A stretch of DNA of 64,000 nucleotides from Blastocatellia bacterium UBA7656 (GTDB taxonomy: Bacteria > Acidobacteriota > Blastocatellia > UBA7656): assembly GCA_002483445.1 (NCBI GenBank), contig DLHY01000033.1, positions 1-64,000 on the forward strand, read 5' to 3'. A program made the translations under genes and the position numbers. The notes beneath the pieces were generated by a model, which was not told the DNA's origin, made no database searches, and saw nothing but the letters and a program-made list of their open reading frames with translations. Positions 17,500-25,538 of this stretch are shown here, piece after piece; positions within the stretch are counted from its first letter, which is position 1, and the number at the start of each line of letters is the position of its first letter.

Positions 17500-18565
17500 C
17501 GGAAGAAAGATAAAAGTGCTCGTCGTCGATGATTCGGCTGTCATGCGCAAACTCGTCTCGAATCTGCTCGAACGCGATGCGGAGATAGAGGTCGTCGCTA
17601 CGGCAATCGACGGCACGTTCGCCATCAACAAGGTCGATCAACTGCGCCCCGATGTCGTCACTCTGGACGTGAACATGCCGAGGATGGACGGGCTGACGGC
17701 GCTTCAACAGATCGTATCGCGATACGCGATACCTGTCGTGATGTTGAGTTCTTTGACTACAACGGGGGCGAGGCTCACGCTTCAGTCGCTTGAGATGGGA
17801 GCTTTCGATTTCGTGTGCAAGCCCAAGGGTTCTTCGCAGATGGGCGATGTGGCAGATGAACTTATCGAAAAGGTGAAAGCGGCGGCTCGCAGTCGCGATA
17901 TGCGGGAAGTAACAGGGCCGCTCATCCTTCCGCCTGTTCATCGGACAGGGCCGCTGCGCGATCCTACCATCCGCGGGCCGATCAAGTTAGTGGCCATCGG
18001 GGCGTCTTCCGGGGGGCCGCACGCCTTGAGGTATATGCTGCCTAAGATTCCGGCTGACTTTCCTGCCGGAATAGTCATCGTCCAGCACATGCCTGAAAGC
18101 TTCACGGCGTTGTTTGCGAAATGGCTGGATGAAATTTGCGCGATCAAAGTGAGAGAGGCGCGCGACGGATCGCTTGCCACCGCAGGCTCGGCGCTGATAG
18201 CTCCGGGCAATGCGCACCTGACCGTGCGAAAAAGACCGACGGGCGCAGAGGCCGCCCTGGAGCGAACCGGGCCGGTCAACGGTCACATGCCTTCGGTCGA
18301 TGTGTTGTTCCGCTCAGCCGCTCAGGAGTACGGGGATCAGGCAGCGGCGCTCATCATGACGGGGATGGGAGGCGACGGGGCAGAAGGCATGGGAGCAGTC
18401 AGAAGGGCAGGGGGCCACACCATAGCCCAGGACAAGGATAGCTGCACTATCTTTGGTATGCCGCGTGTGGCGATAAACAAGGGGTACGTAGAGCAGGTCG
18501 TGTCGCTCGAGGAACTGGCGCAGTATCTAATCTCGAATGTCAGCGCGCCTGCAAACAGGAGGTAG
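17489..18565 (+). CDS. cheB: Chemotaxis methylesterase/glutaminase CheB
   Basis: 358 aa. The receiver domain has the phosphorylated D60 (T-L-D-V-N-M-P-R-M-D-G). The C-terminal methylesterase has the triad S173 (G-A-S-S-G-G), H200 (V-Q-H-M-P) and D296 (G-M-G-G-D-G). It demethylates the MCP when phosphorylated by CheA. It starts inside the end of cheA and its stop lies in the AGGAGGTAG that also serves as ribosome-binding site of the next gene. Confidence 0.96.
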   Translation: MVANGRKIKVLVVDDSAVMRKLVSNLLERDAEIEVVATAIDGTFAINKVDQLRPDVVTLDVNMPRMDGLTALQQIVSRYAIPVVMLSSLTTTGARLTLQSLEMGAFDFVCKPKGSSQMGDVADELIEKVKAAARSRDMREVTGPLILPPVHRTGPLRDPTIRGPIKLVAIGASSGGPHALRYMLPKIPADFPAGIVIVQHMPESFTALFAKWLDEICAIKVREARDGSLATAGSALIAPGNAHLTVRKRPTGAEAALERTGPVNGHMPSVDVLFRSAAQEYGDQAAALIMTGMGGDGAEGMGAVRRAGGHTIAQDKDSCTIFGMPRVAINKGYVEQVVSLEELAQYLISNVSAPANRR

Positions 18566-18570
18566 CATCT

Positions 18571-18996
18571 GTGGTAAATGAAAAAAGAGCGTCCGTCGGG
18601 GCAAAGGGGCCGCTCAACTGTCTGATAGTCGATGATTCAGCTTTCGCCCGCTTTCGCCTGCGGCGTTTGATGGATTCCCTCGATCACTGCGTGGCGAGCG
18701 AAGCGGCCAACGGCAATGAGGCGATCTCGGCTTACAACCGCCTCAAGCCGGACATCGTTTTGATGGACATCGTGATGCCGGGACTCGAAGGGGTCGAGAC
18801 TGTTCGCCGCATCTGCGAAGCCGACCCCCAGGCGCGAGTCATTATGATCAGTTCGGTCAGCTATCGCGACAAAATCGAAGAGGCGCTCGCCGCCGGGGCG
18901 AAGTGCTTCATCCCCAAGCCTGTGACGACTGAAGAGTTGAAAAGGGCGATTGATAAGGTGATGGACAAGGATGAGATGTTGGATGTCAGATGTTAG
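18571..18996 (+). CDS. CheY-like response regulator
   Basis: 141 aa, GTG start with AGGAGG seven bases upstream. It is a single receiver domain with acidic pocket D-D (21-22), phosphorylation site D66 (V-L-M-D-I-V-M-P) and K in F-I-P-K-P. It likely takes phosphate from CheA and acts on a downstream target not encoded here. The last seven residues (E-M-L-D-V-R-C) are encoded by an inverted repeat that spans the gene end, so the original C-terminus may have been different. Confidence 0.92.
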   Translation: MVNEKRASVGAKGPLNCLIVDDSAFARFRLRRLMDSLDHCVASEAANGNEAISAYNRLKPDIVLMDIVMPGLEGVETVRRICEADPQARVIMISSVSYRDKIEEALAAGAKCFIPKPVTTEELKRAIDKVMDKDEMLDVRC

Positions 18997-19068
18997 ATAT
19001 CATCAGGAAGCCGGACGGCGCGAGCGACGCTGTTTTCGCTGACATCCGATCTCTAACAATCTAACATC
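18975..19068. repeat. Inverted repeat across the end of the response regulator gene
   Basis: The left arm (18975-18997, GATGTTGGATGTCAGATGTT and on) overlaps the last codons and stop of the regulator gene. The right arm (19052-19068, TCTAACAATCTAACATC) lies 17 bases before cheX. The arms are built from a heptamer-like unit (ATGTTAG / CTAACAT), as in the other short tandem arrays of the window. Confidence 0.6.
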
Positions 19069-19084
19069 TTTCTGAGGAGAGATC

Positions 19085-19546
19085 ATGAGGCTCGAATTCG
19101 TAAAGACTTTCATCGATTCGACGACCCACCTGTTTCAGGAGGTCGTTTGCTCGGACGCCGAAGTTGCCTCGATAAAAATGCGCCCGTCCCCTGTCGCGGG
19201 CGGAGAGGTGATGGCGATCATCGGATTGATGGGAGACGCGCAGGGGCGCGTGATATTCGATATGGACTCGCTCACGGCCACCCGTATTGCCGAATGCATG
19301 ATCGGAGAGCCTAGCGAAGGATTGACTCCGATGGTTCGCTCTGCCATCGCCGAGCTTGCTTCCATGGCGACCGGAAGGGCGATCTCGGAGATAAACAACG
19401 GGGGAGTCACTCTGAAGATGAGTCCTCCGACGGTCATCAGTGGAGCGAATATAAGCTATGACCATTGCCTTGAAACTCTTGTGGCTCCCATAACGACCGC
19501 CTATGGCGAGGTGAGGGTGAACATTACTATTCAGGACTTGAAATGA
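19085..19546 (+). CDS. cheX: CheX-like chemotaxis phosphatase homologue, catalytic Asn replaced
   Basis: 153 aa with the CheX/CheC fold pattern (G-G-E-V-M-A-I-I-G-L-M-G, then A-I-A-E-L-A-S-M-A-T-G-R-A-I). CheX dephosphorylates CheY-P using an E-x-x-N motif. Here the motif reads E90-L-A-S93, with Ser in place of Asn. Either activity is reduced or the protein binds without hydrolysis. GAGGAGAG lies upstream of the start. It sits between two CheY-like genes, the expected partners. Confidence 0.85.
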   Translation: MRLEFVKTFIDSTTHLFQEVVCSDAEVASIKMRPSPVAGGEVMAIIGLMGDAQGRVIFDMDSLTATRIAECMIGEPSEGLTPMVRSAIAELASMATGRAISEINNGGVTLKMSPPTVISGANISYDHCLETLVAPITTAYGEVRVNITIQDLK

Positions 19547-19561
19547 GAGGGGGAATAATAG

Positions 19562-20383
19562 ATGTCGGAGAAGCCGGATGAAATACTGACTTTATTTTCC
19601 AAGAGCGAAGAACTGCTTGAGATGTTCCGCAAGGGGCGGGCTTTCACTGAAGAGTTGATGTCGGAAAACGAGCGGCTGCGCTATCGAATAGTGCAACTGG
19701 AGAAAGAGAAGATGGATCTTTCCGGCACTCTTATGCGGGAGGTCGAACGCCTCCGTCTCGAAAACGGGCAGATGAGTCAGAAGCTCGATTTCCTCGACGG
19801 GCGATTTCACGAGATAGAGGCCGAGAACAAGGACTTCGCGCAGCGATATGTCGAGGTCGAAGAGCAGAACGAAAACCTGGCCAACCTCTATGTCGCCAGC
19901 TATCAGCTTCATTCGACTCTCGATCCCGGCGAGGTCGTTCAGTGCATAAAAGAAATTCTGATGAACCTCATCGGATCGGAAGAATTCGGACTCTTCGTCG
20001 TAGATGAAGAAACCAGCGAACTCGTTTTGGCAGGGTGGGAAGGCGAGATCGCGGCCCGCCTCGATCGCGGGCGCGTTGCGTTCGGCGAAGGGCTGGAAGG
20101 TATAGTCGCCCTCAAAGGCGATCCCTTCTTCACCGAAGATGCCGGAGACCGCGGCGAGGTGTGCGCCTGCATCCCGCTCAAGATCAAGGAGCGGGTGGTG
20201 GGAGTCATAGCCATCTACAAGCTGCTGCCGCATAAGGGAAGACTCTCGGCGCTGGATCATCAGTTGCTGGAACTTCTGGCCGGACACGCAGCCACGGCGC
20301 TCGTCAGTTCTAAGTTGTATGCGACAGCCGACAGAAAACTGAAAACCATAGAAGGTTTCATGAGCTTGCTTCGCGTGAAGTAG
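19562..20383 (+). CDS. Coiled-coil plus GAF domain protein of the chemosensory operon
   Basis: 273 aa, soluble. A long coiled coil at residues 25-110 (rich in E-x-E-R-L-R, L-E-K-E-K) leads into a GAF domain at about 120-255 (F-G-L-F-V-V-D, A-C-I-P-L-K-I-K-E-R-V-V-G-V-I-A-I-Y). It has no output domain. It probably acts as a ligand-binding scaffold or an adaptor for the regulator encoded next. It is cotranscribed with cheX (15-base gap) and the next regulator (9-base gap). The ligand is unknown. Confidence 0.8.
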   Translation: MSEKPDEILTLFSKSEELLEMFRKGRAFTEELMSENERLRYRIVQLEKEKMDLSGTLMREVERLRLENGQMSQKLDFLDGRFHEIEAENKDFAQRYVEVEEQNENLANLYVASYQLHSTLDPGEVVQCIKEILMNLIGSEEFGLFVVDEETSELVLAGWEGEIAARLDRGRVAFGEGLEGIVALKGDPFFTEDAGDRGEVCACIPLKIKERVVGVIAIYKLLPHKGRLSALDHQLLELLAGHAATALVSSKLYATADRKLKTIEGFMSLLRVK

Positions 20384-20392
20384 GGGGGGAGA

Positions 20393-20776
20393 ATGAGCAC
20401 TAAGTCTTTGCTTGTGGTTGACGATTCGACGACCTTCAGACAGTTATTGTGCATGAGCCTTGTAAGGCTCGATGGAATAACTGAAGATAATATAACTCAG
20501 GCGTTTGATGGCGCGGACGCGCTCAAGAAGGTTCAAAGCGGCCAATTCGATCTCGTTTTGACCGACATCAAAATGCCGAATATGGACGGGCTTGAATTCG
20601 TCAGCAAGGTTCGCAATGAGCTAAACCGTAAAGACCTGCCGATAATCATCATCAGCACCAAAGGGGCTGAAGACGATATCGAGCGAGGTATGCAGATGGG
20701 CGCAAACGGCTACCTTTCGAAGCCGATTTCGATGAGCCAGTTGCGCGATCTTGTAACGACTCTTCTCGGACAGTAG
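20393..20776 (+). CDS. CheY-like response regulator (second of the operon)
   Basis: 127 aa, GGGGGAG upstream. Receiver domain with D-D (10-11), phosphorylation site D58 (L-T-D-I-K-M-P-N-M-D-G), T/S in I-I-S-T-K-G and K in L-S-K-P. It has the standard length and strong CheY likeness (G-N/G-Y-L-S-K-P). It is probably the main diffusible output of this CheA. Only two bases separate it from the DUF4388 gene. Confidence 0.95.
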   Translation: MSTKSLLVVDDSTTFRQLLCMSLVRLDGITEDNITQAFDGADALKKVQSGQFDLVLTDIKMPNMDGLEFVSKVRNELNRKDLPIIIISTKGAEDDIERGMQMGANGYLSKPISMSQLRDLVTTLLGQ

Positions 20777-20778
20777 AC

Positions 20779-21963
20779 ATGGAATTAACCGGCAACCTGA
20801 GCGATTTCGCGCTGACCGACATCCTGCAAATACTCGCACTCAGCAGGAAGACGGGAGTGTTGTCGCTCGAAGGCGTGGATTTTCAGGGCAAGATATTCAT
20901 CGAGGACGGGCGAGTGACCTTCTCTTCGCTTGTGCCGGGCGAGACGCTCGCCGACCGGCTGGTTCGCGAGCAGAAAATTTCGACGAGCGTGATGAAGAGC
21001 CTCAACGAAGTTGCCGGAGAAGAAGGAGTCTGGGGGCTTGAATCCCTGATAGTCGAGAGCGGCGTGATGACCAAAGAAGACCTCGAAGGGGCCGCCAAGC
21101 GTCACATACGATCTGTCGTCGCCTCGCTCATCGGCATAGGCAAGGGAAGATTCTGGATCGACTTGAATCAGGACGCGCTCTTGCTTCCTCCGAGCGAGAT
21201 AAAACTCGCCTACGGACTCGACATCGCCGAAGTGCTGCTCGAAGCGGCCAAAGAGGCCGACGAATCGAATCGCCGTCGGCCCTATGATCAGCCTCTGCCT
21301 CCGCCCGTGAGGGTCAGAGAGCAGGAAGCTTTAGCCAACATAAGAAGCCTGGTCGAGGGAGAAGAAGGAGTGGGCAGGACTGCTGCCAATAACGGCAATT
21401 ACGCGGAATTCCATTCTTCGATATCGAACGTTCTTTATTCGCTGCTTATGGAGTTGCGCTCGCACTCATTCGAAGTGGAAGTGAGTCTGCTCGTCATGCG
21501 GTACGCCAGCGAGATATGCAGCCGCGGGGTGTTGTTTCTCGTGAGAGAGAATGAAATCTGCGGGCTGGGCCAGTTCGGATTCAAGACGAGGGTGCCGGAT
21601 AAATCCGTAGATGAAGAGGTGAGAGACCTCCATCTTGCGCTTGACGACAAGAGCATATTCAGTTGGGTCGCTCAGACGGGGCGGCCTTACATCGGGCCGA
21701 TGCCTGAAGACCCTCTGCATTCGATAATGCTTTCGCATCTGGGCGGAAGCCCGCCCGGACTTTCGGTATTCGTGCTGCCGCTGATATGCCGCTCGCGCCC
21801 GATGTTCATCATCTACGGCGACAATTACCCCGGCGGCAGGGAAATGAAAGGGGTCAATGAGCTTGTCGTGCTTGTGAATCAGGCGAGCATGGTGCTGGAA
21901 AAAATTCAGCTTGAGCGAATGATCAAAAACCTCAAGGAACCCGCTGTGAGCAATCCCTCCTGA
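20779..21963 (+). CDS. DUF4388 (PATAN) protein with C-terminal GAF-like region
   Basis: 394 aa. The N-terminal PATAN/DUF4388 domain (L-T-G-N-L-S-D-F-A-L-T-D-I-L-Q-I-L, residues 3-19, then G-K-I-F-I-E-D-G-R-V) covers about 110 residues. A middle helical part and a C-terminal GAF-like domain (about 215-380, G-V-L-F-L-V-R-E-N-E-I-C-G-L-G-Q-F-G) follow. In cyanobacteria and myxobacteria PATAN proteins are receiver partners that steer phototaxis or polarity. Here it is the last gene of the operon, next to a CheY, so a role as output adaptor is a reasonable inference. Confidence 0.85.
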   Translation: MELTGNLSDFALTDILQILALSRKTGVLSLEGVDFQGKIFIEDGRVTFSSLVPGETLADRLVREQKISTSVMKSLNEVAGEEGVWGLESLIVESGVMTKEDLEGAAKRHIRSVVASLIGIGKGRFWIDLNQDALLLPPSEIKLAYGLDIAEVLLEAAKEADESNRRRPYDQPLPPPVRVREQEALANIRSLVEGEEGVGRTAANNGNYAEFHSSISNVLYSLLMELRSHSFEVEVSLLVMRYASEICSRGVLFLVRENEICGLGQFGFKTRVPDKSVDEEVRDLHLALDDKSIFSWVAQTGRPYIGPMPEDPLHSIMLSHLGGSPPGLSVFVLPLICRSRPMFIIYGDNYPGGREMKGVNELVVLVNQASMVLEKIQLERMIKNLKEPAVSNPS

Positions 21964-22013
21964 ATGACTCAAGCCTTCATGCCTGTCAAAAAAGCTGTTT
22001 GAAAATTTGTTAT

Positions 22014-22096
22014 GAGCCGCGAAGCGGCTCGAAGAAGGTAGCCAGAGGTGAAACCTCTGGAACCGTCAAACAAACAATTCCGCGTTGGAGACGCGG
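22014..22096. repeat. Triple-hairpin repeat, family D
   Basis: Three short hairpins in a row: GAGCCGC-GAA-GCGGCTC (22014-22030), CCAGAGG/CCTCTGG (22042-22060) and CCGCG/CGCGG (22080-22096). They lie in the convergent gap between the chemosensory operon and the redoxin gene. No long T-run follows, so they are a palindromic repeat that could still act as a bidirectional mRNA end. Confidence 0.7.
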
Positions 22097-22133
22097 CAGA
22101 TGTTCTGGCGCTCCGCTTATTGCTCCAGACTTT

Positions 22134-22781
22134 TTATTTCATGATTTGCAGGTCAGCGACAATCTGATTGGCCATCCGTTCACGAACAGTTTTATTCCCG
22201 TTGCTTCCCGGCCACTTGCCAATGATCACGCCTTTGCTGTCGATCATCAGATGAGACGGAACAACCATCGTCAATAGCGATTCCGGCTGTTGCGCCTCCT
22301 CCTTTGCCCATAGGAATGCGGGCGCGTCGATCCCAAGTGAATCAGCGAAGCTGAAGAAAGAGGAAGACTCTGATGTGAAAGACACGACATAGTACGCAAG
22401 GCCATCGCTGATCGCCTGATCGCGCTCGTAACGCATCTGATCAGCCGCGAGTTTGCACATACCGCACTCACTATCAACGGCGACGATGATCGCCGGTCGT
22501 TCGGCGATTATCGCGCTCAAGCGTGCGCCGTCGCGCGCCTTGAGATGAGAAATGTCGATCCTGTATCCGGCATCGGGTCCTGCATCTGATTTTTGTCTCA
22601 GGATGAGGCCGAAATCGAAACCTTCAGTGGAGCGGGAGGGCGATGGCCTGGGCTGAACGGCGAGTTTTTGTTTCGATGAAACGAAATACGAAGCGGCAAA
22701 CATCGCCAGGATGAAAGCCGCCGCGCATTGGACTAACGGAAGAAGGTATCTCCTCAACCCGATTCGGCTATTGCCTGACAT
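22134..22781 (-). CDS. Membrane-anchored thioredoxin-like (TlpA/redoxin) protein
   Basis: 215 aa from the ATG at 22781, which overlaps the upstream gene by 14 bases. An N-terminal membrane helix (Y-L-L-P-L-V-Q-C-A-A-A-F-I-L-A-M-F) is followed by a periplasmic redoxin domain with the active-site C-G-M-C motif after I-I-V-A-V-D-S-E. The cis-Pro strand appears as V-V-P-S-H-L-M-I-D-S-K-G. It would form, break or reduce disulphides outside the membrane. The neighbouring secreted Cys-rich proteins are plausible substrates (inference). Confidence 0.8.
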   Translation of the reverse strand: MSGNSRIGLRRYLLPLVQCAAAFILAMFAASYFVSSKQKLAVQPRPSPSRSTEGFDFGLILRQKSDAGPDAGYRIDISHLKARDGARLSAIIAERPAIIVAVDSECGMCKLAADQMRYERDQAISDGLAYYVVSFTSESSSFFSFADSLGIDAPAFLWAKEEAQQPESLLTMVVPSHLMIDSKGVIIGKWPGSNGNKTVRERMANQIVADLQIMK

Positions 22782-24462
22782 CGCCTTGCCCTTTTGATTT
22801 CGTGGCTTCCTCTTTGGACACAGCGCGATGTTTTTCGAGCGTGGCGCGAAGCAGTCCATATCTCAATCCGATGCGCGTCATGCGCGGCTCTATGGATGAA
22901 AGCGCATCTCGCGCGCCTATCTCGTCGCCCGTCAGAACTGAAAGGGGAAGACTCGATGACAGCCAACTCCAGTCCGCTTCGTTTGCAGAATCTCTCGATT
23001 TAAGCCGCTCGGCGCGGTTTATCGCCTTCACCGCCTCGTTGAAGACAGACATCGTTTCAGCGGGCATTACTTTCGCATACAGTATTGTCAAATGCAGCAG
23101 GTAGCTGTAAAGACTCTCTGATAAATCCGCCTTGTCCAGAAGGCTGCGAGCTTCCTGAAGGAGTTCGATAGCGGAAGGGTCTCGATCATCAGCCAGTTTT
23201 TCAGATACTCGCAGTGCCACGTGACACCGCAGATGGATTGGAGTGTCCGCGATGGCTTTTCGCATCATTTGAAAGTCTTTGCGTTTGAGATATTCCAGAG
23301 CGGATAGGGATGCCCATTCACGGCGCGCGTCGTTCCAGGCTCCAAGATGCTGCTCGTGCATGCTGCTTTTTCTGTTATCGAGAATGAAAAGGGCGCGGTC
23401 ATAGTCTTTTTGCTGCACTGCGGAATTAGCTGCTCTAAGGATGTAGACCGAACGCCTGAATGAATCCGCCGCGCGGTCAGCCGCATTGAGAAAATCGTCG
23501 GACGTTTTCAGCGGTTGATCGCCTGTTTGTTCGGCGACTTCGGCCCGCGCTCCTGAAGGTAATGAATCCTGACATATGGCCGACGCCAATCGAACAGCGA
23601 CAGATTGTTGAGGCAACAGTCTGTCGAATTCGGGGAGAAGGTCAGCGGCTAATGGAGCGAGGCGGCAACTATTGGTTTGATCTTGGGGCGAAGCAGGCAC
23701 ACGAGTGATCCAGGCGGCCATGAGCGCAAGAACTTTTGTGCAGGCATCATCAGGCAGAAGCTGTTTTCGATCAGCCCCCTGAGATATGTAAATCGACTGC
23801 GCCAGAGCGGAGAGAAGTCGAATATCGTTTGTTGATTGCGCTCTTTCCAGAGCCTCGTTGAAGAGCGACATCGCTTGCGCAAAGTCATGCTTCTTGATGT
23901 CCCACAATAAACGGAGAGAGAGAGTCGAGCCTGCGCGAATGGATGCTGAAGCGAGTTGAGCGGCGCGTTTGGGATCTTTTTCAACGATGATCTGTGCGGC
24001 TTTGGCGAGCGTATCCCCATTTTTTTTGCGGTCAGCATCAGAAAGCTTATCGGCATCCTCGACCAGAATCGTTGTGAGTCGTTCGCCCAACTTCCAATCT
24101 ATAGGTGCGATGATCGGAAACAAAGCGTGAGCAGCGGCGATTCGTTTCTGACGGGTGATGGAATCTTCCTGCAAGGGTCGGTCTTCAACTATCTCGACCG
24201 ATTTTTTCATCCACTCGCGGGAGCGACCCTTGTTGGTGTCTTCCCAGGCTTGAGCCAGTTTAGCCCACAACAACGCGCGGTCAAACGGCTGAAGATCATT
24301 TGCATCTTTGATGATGTCCCAGGTGAGATACTCCGCGCGCTCAAACCAGATGTCAGTCGGCTTCTTCTCGCGTGTTTGGCTGTCTGGCTGACGCTTGGCA
24401 GATGATTGAGGAAAAGAGAAGGCGAAACTCACAAGAATGAAGATGATCAACCCTGAACACAT
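22768..24462 (-). CDS. Secreted helical-repeat protein, unknown function
   Basis: 564 aa with a cleavable signal peptide (L-I-I-F-I-L-V-S-F-A-F-S-F). The rest is almost entirely helical with TPR- or SEL1-like spacing but no clean TPR consensus. Motifs such as F-D-R-A-L-L-W-A-K-L-A-Q-A-W and D-Y-D-R-A-L-F-I-L-D recur. It likely acts as a periplasmic scaffold. It overlaps the redoxin gene at its 3' end, so both are translated together. No named family was recognised. Confidence 0.7.
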   Translation of the reverse strand: MCSGLIIFILVSFAFSFPQSSAKRQPDSQTREKKPTDIWFERAEYLTWDIIKDANDLQPFDRALLWAKLAQAWEDTNKGRSREWMKKSVEIVEDRPLQEDSITRQKRIAAAHALFPIIAPIDWKLGERLTTILVEDADKLSDADRKKNGDTLAKAAQIIVEKDPKRAAQLASASIRAGSTLSLRLLWDIKKHDFAQAMSLFNEALERAQSTNDIRLLSALAQSIYISQGADRKQLLPDDACTKVLALMAAWITRVPASPQDQTNSCRLAPLAADLLPEFDRLLPQQSVAVRLASAICQDSLPSGARAEVAEQTGDQPLKTSDDFLNAADRAADSFRRSVYILRAANSAVQQKDYDRALFILDNRKSSMHEQHLGAWNDARREWASLSALEYLKRKDFQMMRKAIADTPIHLRCHVALRVSEKLADDRDPSAIELLQEARSLLDKADLSESLYSYLLHLTILYAKVMPAETMSVFNEAVKAINRAERLKSRDSANEADWSWLSSSLPLSVLTGDEIGARDALSSIEPRMTRIGLRYGLLRATLEKHRAVSKEEATKSKGQGDVRQ

Positions 24463-24546
24463 TCCTCAGCCTCCAACTCGGGGAAAGGGGATTCAAATTG
24501 AGCGATGCCCGCGATAACCCTTCGCTTACATCGCTTTTCGGATCAA

Positions 24547-24849
24547 CTATTCGATCAGAGGGGGTTCCCAAGCGCAGTCTATTGTTTGATTACAAATCAC
24601 GCCATTTTCGGTGTTGTACAATGAGCATACTTGCACATTATGCCCATTCTTAAACTTAGTTTTGCATCCGAAGCTGCCGCAGCCCGCCGGAATATCGGCT
24701 GAGGGACAAATATATTCCCCGCCGTCCAGTGCCAGTGCTGACGGGACTATGCTGGACGGAGAGCTTATAGCGCCAAACATCACTCCGAACAGAACCGAAA
24801 GCAACAATATCAGGTGGAACTTCCGTTTTGGTTCCCGAGTCATTCGCAT
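24547..24849 (-). CDS. Small secreted protein with six cysteines
   Basis: 100 aa. A basic N-terminus and long hydrophobic signal (F-H-L-I-L-L-L-S-V-L-F-G-V) end near A-L-A-L-D-G-G. The mature part of about 58 residues has C48, C57, C62, C75, C86 and C92, enough for three disulphides. No homologous family was recognised. It is encoded just upstream of the helical-repeat and redoxin genes on the same strand, which suggests oxidative folding by that redoxin. It could also be a toxin-like or adhesive peptide. Confidence 0.65.
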   Translation of the reverse strand: MRMTREPKRKFHLILLLSVLFGVMFGAISSPSSIVPSALALDGGEYICPSADIPAGCGSFGCKTKFKNGHNVQVCSLYNTENGVICNQTIDCAWEPPLIE

Positions 24850-25205
24850 TTCCCCCTTTTCGGATTTGAGATTTTACTGCTCGAAAAAACGGTGGGATTC
24901 TACCCCCCCTCCTGTGTGAATGTCAACAAAAGAGATTTGCCTTGATCAAAAGCGCAAAGCGAGGTATGCAGTCAGGGGTGTTGCTGCTTGCCAGAGAAAA
25001 CGAAACTGGCACAACAATATCCACCCACCGAAAGAGACGGGCTGGATAGCCTTCAGTTCCGGGGTAGAAAAATTACTTGCGCCTTCGAGCAGATGCGATT
25101 AGAATACGGGCGCTGCAAAAAGGCACACTACCCCCGTACCGCCATGCAGTCGGCGGCAGGTTTGCAAAAAAGAATCAGTCGGACTCAATCACGGAGCGAA
25201 AGTAT
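24850..25205. other. 356-base gap between the two small Cys-rich genes
   Basis: No convincing gene. Short open frames on the plus strand lack coding character. A run of eight C at about 24904-24911 stands close upstream of the 24547-24849 gene. A weak promoter-like pair (TTGCGC then TAGAAT) occurs on the plus strand near 25077-25100. The minus-strand promoter of the downstream gene should be here. Confidence 0.4.
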
Positions 25206-25538
25206 TTATGCTCGGAACCGAATCCAGAGAAGGATCAACAACATCGTCAGCAAAGTATCGGCTCCGAAATCGGAATCCGAGGGGACTTCGCTCTGAGGGG
25301 TCTCGCTTTGAGGAACGTCCTTCGAGAAGCCGCCGCTACCGCTGCCCGATGTCGAGAGCCGTGCGTGCGAGCATTCAGGACATTCGCATTCGCACCATAC
25401 ATTACCAGGGCCTACATGACCTGCGAATGCAATGCCGCTATATGGCGTGGTGCTGATCGAGGAGCTAACTTTGAGCGGCGAGTTGACCAGAGGAAGCAGG
25501 AGCATGAACAAAACGGCCAGAAGAAGCTTCGATCTCAT
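25206..25538 (-). CDS. Small secreted Cys-cluster protein with C-terminal membrane tail
   Basis: 110 aa. The start at 25538 is backed by a strong GAGGAG eight bases upstream. A signal peptide (L-L-L-A-V-L-F-M-L-L-L) is followed by a short mature part with the cluster C49-E-C-E-C-P-E-C56, a Ser/Gly-rich linker, and a C-terminal hydrophobic segment ending in R-F-R-A (residues 92-110). That tripartite tail looks like a membrane anchor or sorting signal. The Cys cluster could bind metal or form disulphides. Family unknown. It overlaps the divergent TPR gene by 35 bases. Confidence 0.65.
   Translation of the reverse strand: MRSKLLLAVLFMLLLPLVNSPLKVSSSISTTPYSGIAFAGHVGPGNVWCECECPECSHARLSTSGSGSGGFSKDVPQSETPQSEVPSDSDFGADTLLTMLLILLWIRFRA

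Noticed and set aside
15607..17631. Long minus-strand frame of 674 codons opposite cheR end, cheA and cheB start
   Set aside because: It is antisense to a clearly coding CheA with all family motifs, and its translation (many His, Arg, Phe runs) has no domain character.
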